Below, piece by piece: positions 1-6,960 of a DNA stretch of 17,089 nt. Below the pieces are notes generated by a model. It saw only the letters and a program-made list of their open reading frames with translations, was not told the origin of the DNA and ran no database searches. Location: NCBI GenBank assembly GCA_021795795.1, contig JAJYPA010000127.1, positions 1-17,089 on the forward strand, read 5' to 3'. Position numbers and translations under genes: made by a program. Each line of letters opens with the position of its first letter. Position 1 is the stretch's first letter. Origin of the DNA: Pseudomonadota bacterium. Lineage in GTDB: Bacteria; Pseudomonadota; Gammaproteobacteria; Halothiobacillales; Halothiobacillaceae.

Positions 1-1
1 C

Positions 2-1207
2 GATTCGGATCAATTGCTGCTAATTGAAGGCGTTGAATCTGTTGATTTTTTCTTGAGAACCGTGTCGACTCGTCTCAAAATGATCATGGACGATCACTTT
101 GGCATTTGTGGTGTGTGGGGTGGGCAAACCTTTCTTTGTGCCTTGCCGTTCGCCGGTGAGGCCGCAGGTAGCGTGTTTGATCGTCTGGCCAAGGCCGTAT
201 TTGCACCGGTAGACGATTTTGATGTTGTCGTCACGCTGCACGGACGAGGTGGTTATTCCAGTGTTCGGCCAAAAGAAGTGGAAACGCAGCAGGCTATTGA
301 CGCCACCGTGCGCCGGGCGGGATTCGCGCTTGCCAGCCAACACAAACGAAGCAATCTGGTGGTGGAGTTCAACCAGATCATGGAGGACACCGCTCTGCGG
401 CGTAATCTGTTGGAGCGTGAACTCGCCCTGGCGATGGCGCAGGAACCAACGCAGTTTTTTCTGCAATTTCAACCCAAAGTGGATTTAACCCACGAGACCA
501 TCGTGGGCGGTGAGGCGCTGCTTCGCTGGCAGCATCCGGAATTGGGTTTTATCTCGCCGGTTGATTTTATTCCCATTGCCGAAGAAAAAGGCCAAATAGA
601 AGCACTTGGCCTGATTGTGATCGAGTACGCTTTGCAGTTTGTGCGCCAGATGCAAGCGGAACTGGGGCGTGCGGTGCCCATTGCGGTGAATGTATCGGGC
701 GTGCAGCTTGAGTTGATGCAGGCCAAGGGGCAAAGTTTCGTCGCAGAAATCCAGCGCCTGTTGAGTCAATACGCCGTGGCACCATCGCTATTGGAGTTGG
801 AAATTACCGAGTCGGCGTTGATGATCGGTTTCGATTGGGTCATCGATACGCTGCACCAGTTGCGCGCTATGGATATTTCGGTGGCCTTGGATGATTTTGG
901 TACAGGCTATTCCTCGTTCGCCTATATACAGAATCTGCCGATTTCCACCCTGAAAATCGACCGTGCCTTTGTCGATAATGCTGCAAACAGTCCACGCCAA
1001 GCTGCGTTATTGGGCGCGATTGTACGCATGGCGCTGGATCTTGGCCTGACGACGGTAGCCGAGGGCGTGGAAACGCTGGAAGACATCATGCTTCTTCGGC
1101 AATTCAATTGCCCGATTGCTCAGGGCTACTATTACAGCCGCCCGCTCATGCCCGATGATTTCATCGCATTGCTTCGGCAACCGAGTTGTGCCCCTGCCGT
1201 GTCATAA
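2..1207 (+). CDS. Degenerate GGDEF / intact EAL domain protein, 5' end outside the window
   Basis: The reading frame is open to the left edge, so the N-terminus is missing; TTG at 14 is only the first possible start codon inside the window. The C-terminal ~260 residues form an EAL domain, the cyclic-di-GMP phosphodiesterase fold. The expected active-site motifs are all visible: GEALLRW, NVSG, ELEITES, DDFGTGYSS, KIDRAFV, AEGVET and QGYYYSRP. This predicts a catalytically competent enzyme that hydrolyses c-di-GMP to pGpG. Ahead of it lies a diverged GGDEF domain in which the signature reads GGQTF (bases 119-133), so cyclase activity should be lost. Such domains often only regulate the EAL half. 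Any sensory or membrane part would lie upstream and cannot be seen. It ends 57 nt before the malic enzyme gene. Confidence 0.93.
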   Translation, partial: DSDQLLLIEGVESVDFFLRTVSTRLKMIMDDHFGICGVWGGQTFLCALPFAGEAAGSVFDRLAKAVFAPVDDFDVVVTLHGRGGYSSVRPKEVETQQAIDATVRRAGFALASQHKRSNLVVEFNQIMEDTALRRNLLERELALAMAQEPTQFFLQFQPKVDLTHETIVGGEALLRWQHPELGFISPVDFIPIAEEKGQIEALGLIVIEYALQFVRQMQAELGRAVPIAVNVSGVQLELMQAKGQSFVAEIQRLLSQYAVAPSLLELEITESALMIGFDWVIDTLHQLRAMDISVALDDFGTGYSSFAYIQNLPISTLKIDRAFVDNAANSPRQAALLGAIVRMALDLGLTTVAEGVETLEDIMLLRQFNCPIAQGYYYSRPLMPDDFIALLRQPSCAPAVS

Positions 1208-1264
1208 TGCACCCTTGCTTTCGTTCTCCACTTTTTTGCCCTCATCTTATTTAGAACTTACACC

Positions 1265-2527
1265 ATGTCTGATTCCAAACTCGATCCCCGCCAAGCGGCT
1301 CTCGATTACCATGAGTTTCCCCTGCCGGGTAAAACCGCAACGGCCATCACCAAGCCGGCGCAATCCGCCCGTGATCTTGCGCTGGCTTATTCACCCGGCG
1401 TGGCTGAACCCGTTCGTGCCATTGCCGCGAACCCGGATGATGCCTATCGCTATACCAACAAGGGCAACCTTGTGGCTGTGATTTCCGATGGCTCGGCCAT
1501 TCTGGGTCTCGGGAATCTCGGTGCGCTGGCGAGCAAGCCGGTAATGGAAGGCAAGGCGCTTCTGTTCAAGAAATTCGCGAACATCGACGCGATTGACCTT
1601 GAAGTGGAAACCCAGGAGCCGGGGGAATTCATTGATACCGTGCGTCGGTTGGGGACGAGTTTCGGCGGCATCAATCTGGAAGATATTTCCGCCCCGCGTT
1701 GTTTTGAAATCGAACGCGCGTTGATCGAGGCGATGGATATCCCCGTATTCCACGACGATCAGCATGGCACGGCCATCATTATCGCCGCCGGTTTGGTCAA
1801 TGCATTGAAAATTCAGGGAAAAAAACTCGAAGATATTCGATTGGTATTGGTGGGCGCGGGTGCCGCCGGTACGGCGACCTTGCGATTGTTGCTGGATATG
1901 GGGCTAAATCGCGAGCAGCTGCGCGTGGTGGATAAAGTCGGCGTCCTGCACACCGGTTTGACCGATCTGCCGGCACACCATGCCGCCGTAGTGGCCGAAA
2001 CCGATGACCGGACACTTGAAGATGCCCTGCGTGGTGCCGATGTGTTCCTCGGACTGTCCGCACCGAACCTGTTGAGTGCCGAGATGCTCAAAAGCATGGC
2101 CGCTCGCCCGGTGGTGTTCGCGCTGGCCAATCCGGATCCTGAAATCCGCCCGGAATTGGCGCACAGCGTGCGTGATGATCTGATCATGGCGACGGGACGC
2201 AGCGATTATCCCAATCAGGTGAACAATGTGCTGGCGTTCCCGTTCATTTTCCGTGGTACGCTCGATTGCCGCGCATCGCGCATCACGCCGAACATGAAAA
2301 TCGCCTGCGTCGAGGCGCTGGCGGCGCTGGCGCGTGAACCCGTGCCCGAGAGCGTGCTGTCGGTCTACGGGGTCGATACATTGACCTTCGGCACCGAGTA
2401 CATTCTGCCCAAGCCATTCGACCCGCGCCTCATTGAGCGGCTGCCCGCCGCAATCGCTGCCGCCGCCGAGAAAGACGGCGTGGCGCGAATGGCTTATCGG
2501 CCTTATCCGTCTTCATCGAACGCGTGA
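1265..2527 (+). CDS. Malic enzyme, short form (malate to pyruvate + CO2)
   Basis: A 420-residue oxidative decarboxylase of malate, giving pyruvate, CO2 and NAD(P)H in the cytoplasm. Visible motifs are YSPGVAEP with the catalytic Tyr near 42, DGSAILGLGNLG, EGKALLFKKFA with the catalytic Lys near 97, NLEDI with metal-binding residues near 139-140, FHDDQHGTA with Asp near 164, and the Rossmann loop GAGAAG near 197-202. It lacks the ~330-residue phosphotransacetylase-like C-terminal domain of E. coli MaeB, so it is the compact form also found in Gram-positive bacteria. NAD versus NADP preference cannot be read confidently from the sequence. ATG at 1265 has no obvious Shine-Dalgarno sequence but fits the family N-terminus. 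The stop overlaps a GTG start of the next gene (GTGA), suggesting coupled translation. Confidence 0.95.
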   Translation: MSDSKLDPRQAALDYHEFPLPGKTATAITKPAQSARDLALAYSPGVAEPVRAIAANPDDAYRYTNKGNLVAVISDGSAILGLGNLGALASKPVMEGKALLFKKFANIDAIDLEVETQEPGEFIDTVRRLGTSFGGINLEDISAPRCFEIERALIEAMDIPVFHDDQHGTAIIIAAGLVNALKIQGKKLEDIRLVLVGAGAAGTATLRLLLDMGLNREQLRVVDKVGVLHTGLTDLPAHHAAVVAETDDRTLEDALRGADVFLGLSAPNLLSAEMLKSMAARPVVFALANPDPEIRPELAHSVRDDLIMATGRSDYPNQVNNVLAFPFIFRGTLDCRASRITPNMKIACVEALAALAREPVPESVLSVYGVDTLTFGTEYILPKPFDPRLIERLPAAIAAAAEKDGVARMAYRPYPSSSNA

Positions 2528-3546
2528 GCGAACATTCGTTGGCGCAGCAAGATATGTATCAGGTTATGTCTGAACCGACATCTTCGGGTTCGTCGCCTGC
2601 CGTGAGCCGTGCTTGGCTCATCGACTCCCACGCGCAGATCTGGCGAGCATGGCACGGGGCGGATAAAACCCGTGTTGATGCCGATGGCCAGCCTGTCGGC
2701 GCGCTTTTAGGGTTCGCCGATGCCTTGTTGACACTGCTCGAATCGGTGTTCGACCAAAACATCCAGCCACCTGTGGCGCCTCATGCCGAGCATGGGCCCG
2801 TGATTGTCTGTACCTTCGATGCACCGTGCAATCGCAGCTTCCGGCAAGCCATCTACCCCGCATACAAGGCCCACCGTCCGCCCGCACCCGCCGAGCTGAC
2901 CGCACAACTCCCGCGCTGCCGCGCCCTGGCCGAGGCGGCTGGCCTCTGTGCCATCGATCATCCGGGCTATGAAGCCGACGATGTAATCGGCACCCTCGTG
3001 CAGCGTTTGCGCAAACGAAACCGTGCCGTCACCATCATTACCGGCGATAAGGATCTGGCCCAGTTGCTGGGGCCGGATGATCGCTGGTTCAACCCGATGC
3101 GGCAAAAAGTGCTGGCGTACGGCGACGTGGAACGGCACTTTGGCGTTAAACCGCAGCAAATCGCGGACTGGCTCGCACTGACCGGGGATACCGCCGACAA
3201 TATCCCCGGCGTGCCTGGCATCGGCCCGCGAATTGCCGGTAATCTGCTCAAGAAACACGGCACGATCGATGGGATTTACGCCAATCTGGCTGCTGTATAC
3301 GGCATGAAATTCCGCGGGGCGCCGCGCGTGCAGAAACTGCTGGCCGAAAATGAGCCCTTGGTGCGTTTGTCGCGCCAGCTCACCGGCATTGTGTGCGATC
3401 TGCCCTTGAACCTTACCCCTTCCCCCTGGTTGGGTATCGGCGAGAATCTGCCTCAACTTCTGCGTGCGGCGGGTGTTGATGAGTACCGGATCGCCCGCTG
3501 GGCGCGGCTGCCCCGGTTTGAGAAATCGCAATCGGTTGCCGCCTGA
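2524..3546 (+). CDS. 5'-3' exonuclease / flap endonuclease (PIN_53EXO + H3TH)
   Basis: A stand-alone protein resembling the 5' nuclease domain of DNA polymerase I, expected to trim 5' ends or flaps during repair or RNA-primer removal. Metal-binding acidic residues stand where the family needs them (numbering from GTG 2524): Asp34 in WLIDSHAQ, Asp99 in TFDAP, Glu150/Asp152/Asp153 in YEADDVIG, Asp175/Asp177 in TGDKD, and Asp222/Asp225 in [14 protein letters not shown]. The last motif opens the helix-3-turn-helix DNA-binding region. At 340 residues it is longer than E. coli Xni (about 250), partly through a poorly conserved N-terminus of ~30 residues. The GTG start overlaps the malic enzyme stop by 4 nt; ATG at 2554 or 2566 are plausible alternatives and lose no domain residues. 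No polymerase domain follows. Confidence 0.9.
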   Translation: MSEHSLAQQDMYQVMSEPTSSGSSPAVSRAWLIDSHAQIWRAWHGADKTRVDADGQPVGALLGFADALLTLLESVFDQNIQPPVAPHAEHGPVIVCTFDAPCNRSFRQAIYPAYKAHRPPAPAELTAQLPRCRALAEAAGLCAIDHPGYEADDVIGTLVQRLRKRNRAVTIITGDKDLAQLLGPDDRWFNPMRQKVLAYGDVERHFGVKPQQIADWLALTGDTADNIPGVPGIGPRIAGNLLKKHGTIDGIYANLAAVYGMKFRGAPRVQKLLAENEPLVRLSRQLTGIVCDLPLNLTPSPWLGIGENLPQLLRAAGVDEYRIARWARLPRFEKSQSVAA

Positions 3547-3550
3547 TGAC

Positions 3551-4093
3551 ATGTTGATTGCGTTCAACAAACCATTCGATGTCCTCTCGCAGTTCACGCC
3601 GGAACCCGGTTCTTCCGCGGCCACACTGGCCGATTTCATCAATCAGCCGAATGTCTATGCTGCGGGTCGGCTGGATCGGGATAGCGAAGGATTGTTGCTC
3701 CTGACCGATGATGGTCGTTTGCAGGCGCGACTCACGCAACCCGATGCCAAGCAGCCCAAAACCTATCTGGCTCAAGTTGAGGGCGAAATCACGCCGGAGG
3801 CATTGAGTCAATTGCAGGCCGGTGTGGTGCTCAAAGACGGCAAAACTCGCCCTGCCGCGGCGCGTGCCGTGCCGGAACCCGACTGGCTTTGGCCGAGGAC
3901 ACCGCCGATTCGCCTTCGAAAGAATATCCCGACCACCTGGATTGAATTGACGATTACCGAAGGCAAAAACCGCCAGGTGCGCCGGATGACAGCAGCGGTT
4001 GGTTTCCCGACACTTCGCCTGATCCGTATTGCCGTGGGCGGCTATCGACTGGGCGAACTTCAGCCGGGTCAATGGATTCATATTGAGCCATAA
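3551..4093 (+). CDS. rluE: 23S rRNA pseudouridine synthase RluE
   Basis: An RsuA-family pseudouridine synthase that converts one uridine of 23S rRNA to pseudouridine (U2457 in E. coli for RluE). The start chosen is ATG 3551, 4 nt after the exonuclease stop. An in-frame upstream start at 3464 would add 29 unlike residues inside the exonuclease gene. The protein is 180 residues and opens directly with the catalytic domain ([12 protein letters not shown]). The catalytic Asp is Asp42 in [14 protein letters not shown]. Block [10 protein letters not shown] near 112-121 and [21 protein letters not shown] near 137-157 match my memory of E. coli RluE closely, which separates it from RsuA, RluB and RluF. 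It lacks the basic N-terminal tail of the E. coli enzyme and has no S4 domain. Confidence 0.93.
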   Translation: MLIAFNKPFDVLSQFTPEPGSSAATLADFINQPNVYAAGRLDRDSEGLLLLTDDGRLQARLTQPDAKQPKTYLAQVEGEITPEALSQLQAGVVLKDGKTRPAAARAVPEPDWLWPRTPPIRLRKNIPTTWIELTITEGKNRQVRRMTAAVGFPTLRLIRIAVGGYRLGELQPGQWIHIEP

Positions 4094-4129
4094 TCAACAT
4101 TTGAGCGAATAAGTCGGAGGGTGTTGGTG

Positions 4130-4669
4130 ATGTCTGTCTCTTTGAACAAGCAAGAAAAATGTCTGCGCCGTTTTCGCTGGCAGACCTCGATTGCATTGGT
4201 CGGTGTGGCTTCGGTGACGGGCGCCGCGTTCGCCGATCCGGGTGATGTCGTCACGGTCAAACGACTGGGTATGCCGCTGGCGGCCAAGATCGCGGAAAAG
4301 GCGGTCGAGGTCTGTCAGGGGCGTGGTTACAACGTCAGTGCCGTCGTGGTGGATCGTGCGGGTGATCCGCAAGTGGTGATGCGGGGTACGCAGGCGAATC
4401 GGTTTACGATTCAGATCGCCACCGACAAGGCGCGTGCGGTTATTCTCTCGGGTGTGGATTCCAGCGTGTTCCGGCGCAACCGTGAAGACATCCGTATGGA
4501 GATGGATCATGTGGATGGCCTTCTGGTGCTGGATGGCGGCGTGCGGATCGATTCGGCGGGCACCTTGATCGGCGCGCTGGGCGTCAGTGGCGCGCCCGGC
4601 GGCGACAAGGACGAAGCTTGTGCCCGCGCAGCGGTTGAAGCCTACGTCGGCCGATTGGATCTGCCCTGA
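4130..4669 (+). CDS. Secreted HbpS/GlcG-family (DUF336) heme-binding-type protein
   Basis: A 179-residue protein with a Sec signal peptide: a basic n-region (KCLRRFR), a hydrophobic stretch around ALVGVASVTGAA, and a likely cleavage after AFA before DPGD. The mature part has the HbpS/GlcG/DUF336 pattern. It shows a helix with AAKIAEKAVEVC, a strand NVSAVVVDRAGDP, ATDKARAV, an RMEMDHVDGLLVLDGGVRI segment and GALGVSGAPGGDKDEACARAA near the end. Members bind heme or related small molecules or have unknown roles; a periplasmic location is inferred. ATG 4130 is preferred because GGAGG at 4116-4120 lies 9 nt upstream, whereas the in-frame GTG at 4121 has no spacing. It stands 36 nt after rluE and converges on the lipoprotein gene, with no terminator visible between them. 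Confidence 0.85.
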   Translation: MSVSLNKQEKCLRRFRWQTSIALVGVASVTGAAFADPGDVVTVKRLGMPLAAKIAEKAVEVCQGRGYNVSAVVVDRAGDPQVVMRGTQANRFTIQIATDKARAVILSGVDSSVFRRNREDIRMEMDHVDGLLVLDGGVRIDSAGTLIGALGVSGAPGGDKDEACARAAVEAYVGRLDLP

Positions 4670-4682
4670 TCCACCACCGGCG

Positions 4683-5405
4683 CTACTGCTGGCTGAGCGC
4701 TGTGTCCGGGCGCGCCAGACAGGTTGGTAAAACGGTGCCTTTCAGCGTGATGGTGGCCGTATTGCCCTTCGACCAGAACACCGTGGCCGGGTCGTTTTCA
4801 GCAACGTAGCGCGCGCCATCGGCAGACACACTCCGATTTAGCCTGATCGTCTGCCCCTCTATCACCATCGTCACCGAATCTGTTTGGCCGGATACTGTGA
4901 CCGGTATCGACCCGCACATCATCGCGGTTGTGAACCCTTCGGTTTCAAATGGTTTGAGCATCACGACGCCAAGCTGCGGCTTGTCCGTGCTGACCGTGAT
5001 CGGCTCGGAAATCCAGGTGATCCGATTGGCCGAAACAATGCTGGCGCGCAACAGGTAAGGGTGGTTGACCATTAACCGTCCCTTGGGAATCAGCAATTGG
5101 AAATCGATAGGCACTTGCTTGCCGTTCAGCGGGATATGCTCTTCGGTGATCAGTTGATCCGGCTGTGTGCCGTCATGCAGTTCGATGACAGCGGTGCTGT
5201 CGGTTGGCAAGGCGATTCGCGCCTTGTAACTGAGGCTGCCTGTGAACACGGTATCGGTTTGGGTTACCGCCGGAGTGGCGCCGAAAAAGGGGAATGAAGC
5301 GCATCCGCTGAGCCCCAACAGGGTGACACCCAGCAGAGACAGAACAGCGAAAAAGCGGGTTCGAACAGACCAAGTCAGGGGCGTGGACGACAATTTGTAA
5401 TGCAT
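4683..5405 (-). CDS. Lipoprotein with YbaY-like and MliC-like domains
   Basis: A 240-residue lipoprotein. The N-terminus has Arg residues, a hydrophobic stretch and a lipobox LSGC with the lipidated Cys at 35; the next residue is Ala, not Asp, which favours the outer membrane. Residues ~52-150 (GSLSYKARIALP..AVIELHD.., IPLNGKQVPIDFQLLIP) resemble the YbaY/YscW-like lipoprotein domain. Residues ~162-232 resemble MliC, the membrane-bound inhibitor of c-type lysozyme: VIEGQTIRL, DGARYV, FWSKGNTATITLKG, with two Cys (MMCGS and PTCLA) that could form the family's disulfide. ATG 5405 is chosen over the in-frame TTG at 5411 because an AGGAG motif lies about 6 nt upstream. Inferred role: envelope protection against host or predator lysozyme. 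Domain assignment is by eye. Confidence 0.72.
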   Translation of the reverse strand: MHYKLSSTPLTWSVRTRFFAVLSLLGVTLLGLSGCASFPFFGATPAVTQTDTVFTGSLSYKARIALPTDSTAVIELHDGTQPDQLITEEHIPLNGKQVPIDFQLLIPKGRLMVNHPYLLRASIVSANRITWISEPITVSTDKPQLGVVMLKPFETEGFTTAMMCGSIPVTVSGQTDSVTMVIEGQTIRLNRSVSADGARYVAENDPATVFWSKGNTATITLKGTVLPTCLARPDTALSQQ

Positions 5406-5447
5406 GGTCAACTCCTGCTGAGAATGAATCGGCTGATTGTACTTCTG

Positions 5448-5587
5448 GGCACCTCGAAAAACCTACTGCGCGACCCGATTGCTGCGTTGGGCGGTGCTCG
5501 CTCCATCGCCTATCTATTTGATATGTCTCGGCGCTGCGCTCCGGCCGCCTTGCACTCGGACCGCTCGTGACGGTTTTTCGAGGTGCC
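5448..5587. mobile_element. MITE-like non-autonomous element, 140 bp
   Basis: The left end GGCACCTCGAAAAACC (5448-5463) is the exact reverse complement of the right end GGTTTTTCGAGGTGCC (5572-5587). The identical hexamer CTTCTG directly abuts both ends (5442-5447 and 5588-5593), as a target-site duplication would. The interior codes for nothing recognisable. It holds at least one further hairpin, with 7-nt arms 5490-5496 and 5504-5510 around a 7-nt loop and one G-T wobble. Perfect terminal repeats plus a flanking duplication are the hallmark of a miniature inverted-repeat element moved by a transposase supplied elsewhere. It lies 37 bp upstream of the lipoprotein start, within the roughly 300-bp gap between that gene and the 159-residue gene, so it may have displaced or supplied promoter sequence. 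Confidence 0.75.
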
Positions 5588-5713
5588 CTTCTGTCCGGGA
5601 TTCCCTGCCTGTTGGCGTTATTGATGATCCATTCCCTATGACCAATATGTTTTTATAGCTATTCTGGTTATGATGTCCAAATGTGGCAAATTGATGCAGG
5701 AAAGGGGTGGTTT

Positions 5714-6193
5714 ATGAGCGAGTCTCAAGAAAGTACGCATGTTTATCGGCATGGTCGGGGAACGGATGAAAGTCACCGTCGCGATCAGGCCCTGTTCAAA
5801 CAACTGCTGATCGACCATAAGCAGCTTCGGCGTGAAACCGAGGCGTTGCCGAACGGCATTCGTGTGCAGACGACGAGCGAGAACCCTGAGCTGGTTCGTA
5901 TCATTCAGGAGCATGTCGAAGGGATGAAAGTTCGGTTTGGCAGTGGCCGCGCCATTCGGTCATGGGACCCGTTATTCAGCGCCCTGTTCGAATACCGCGA
6001 AGAGATTTCCATGGTCTACCGGAACATAGAAAATGGCGTAGAAGCGGAATTGACGGCGGATGATCCCAAATTGATCGAGCTGATCCATGCCCATGATCTG
6101 ACATTGCATCAGTTCGTTGAACGGGGATTCGAGGCCTCCCGGCACGCGAGCCCCGTCCCTGAATGGGTGCAGGAGGCTTACCGGTCGGCTTGA
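5714..6193 (+). CDS. Unknown protein with two diverged internal repeats
   Basis: A 159-residue soluble protein without signal peptide, membrane segment or known catalytic motif. Its clear feature is an internal duplication. Residues ~35-75 (LPNGIRVQTTSENPELVRIIQEHV) and ~95-135 (IENGVEAELTADDPKLIELIHAHD) align with an offset of 60: Asn-Gly at 47-48 and 107-108, Pro58 and Pro118, His67 and His127. The units are joined by a SWDPLFSALFEYREE segment, and the protein ends with a PVPEWV tail. From memory, similar pairs of NG..TS.DP..LI..H units occur in unannotated proteins of sulfur-oxidising bacteria; the conserved His pair could bind a metal or cofactor, but this is speculation. ATG 5714 is chosen because a purine-rich AGGAAAGGGG stretch precedes it; in-frame ATG 5681 adds 11 residues. 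It overlaps the end of the convergent plsC by 16 bp. Confidence 0.75.
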   Translation: MSESQESTHVYRHGRGTDESHRRDQALFKQLLIDHKQLRRETEALPNGIRVQTTSENPELVRIIQEHVEGMKVRFGSGRAIRSWDPLFSALFEYREEISMVYRNIENGVEAELTADDPKLIELIHAHDLTLHQFVERGFEASRHASPVPEWVQEAYRSA

Positions 6194-6945
6194 CGCTCGG
6201 GGGCTATGCCGGTGTTGGGACAGCCATACTGGTGATACAATCTTTGTTGCTGGCCTTCGATCCATTGCTTGATTTCTTCGGTCAGCGCGTCGGCTTTCTT
6301 CCCTGCAATGGGGATGGGCGGCCCGATCACAACATGAATGGTGCCGGGGTATTTCAGAAACTGTCCCTTTTTCCAGTGGCACCCGCTATTGAGCGCAATG
6401 GGGATCACATCTGCCTTGGCCTGGAGTGCGAGCATCGCCGCACCGATCTTGTAACTGGGTTCGGCGTCCGGGCTGTAACGGGTTCCTTCGGGGAAAATAA
6501 TCACATCCCGCCCCTGGCCCATCGCCAGCTTCCCTTGCTTGATAATCTGCTTGAGTGCCTGGCTGCCTGCCTTCCGGTCAATGGCGATGGGGCCCATGCC
6601 CGCCAGGCCGGTGCCGAAAATCGGAATCCAGAGCAGTTCCTTTTTCAGAACAAAGGCGGGTTGATGCAATAGCTGGGGCAAAATCATCGAATCCCAGGTG
6701 GACTGATGCTTGGATGCGATCAACCGCCCAGGCGCTCCGGCAAGATGCTCGCGCCCCTCGATCTGCCAGCGCAACCCCACGATGATGCGTGCGAGCCAGA
6801 ACACGACAAACCCGTAACTGAACATCACGTAATACCGCCGCCGCGCGGGCAGCAACCAGCCGATCAGCATGACCGGGATATACGGGATGAGCATCACATA
6901 ACTGATCAGCAGAAATAAAAGGGAGCGAATAAACGCGAGCGGCAT
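6178..6945 (-). CDS. plsC: 1-acyl-sn-glycerol-3-phosphate acyltransferase
   Basis: A membrane-associated enzyme that acylates lysophosphatidic acid to phosphatidic acid in phospholipid synthesis. It is 255 residues, usual for PlsC. A hydrophobic N-terminal region (about residues 5-32, with another patch near 41-57) should anchor it in the inner membrane. The acyltransferase signature is present: catalytic SKHQSTWD (HX4D, His80/Asp85), the KKELLWIPIFGTGLAGMGPIAIDR block near 101-124, FPEGTR at 151-156 and VIPIALNSG near 180. It starts 15 nt after the glyS stop, so it is probably the last gene of a glyQ-glyS-plsC transcript. Many gammaproteobacteria have gmhB between glyS and plsC; there is no room for it here. 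Its 3' end overlaps the convergent 159-residue gene by 16 bp. Confidence 0.93.
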   Translation of the reverse strand: MPLAFIRSLLFLLISYVMLIPYIPVMLIGWLLPARRRYYVMFSYGFVVFWLARIIVGLRWQIEGREHLAGAPGRLIASKHQSTWDSMILPQLLHQPAFVLKKELLWIPIFGTGLAGMGPIAIDRKAGSQALKQIIKQGKLAMGQGRDVIIFPEGTRYSPDAEPSYKIGAAMLALQAKADVIPIALNSGCHWKKGQFLKYPGTIHVVIGPPIPIAGKKADALTEEIKQWIEGQQQRLYHQYGCPNTGIAPERQADR

Positions 6946-6960
6946 ATTGATCGTGTCCGT

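Noticed and set aside
2707..3642. Minus-strand open frame of 311 codons
   Set aside because: It lies antisense to the exonuclease and the start of rluE, both with clear catalytic motifs; shadow of high-GC codon use.
5437..5658. Plus-strand open frame of 73 codons
   Set aside because: It runs across the MITE-like element and both its inverted ends; no ribosome-binding site and no protein-like sequence.
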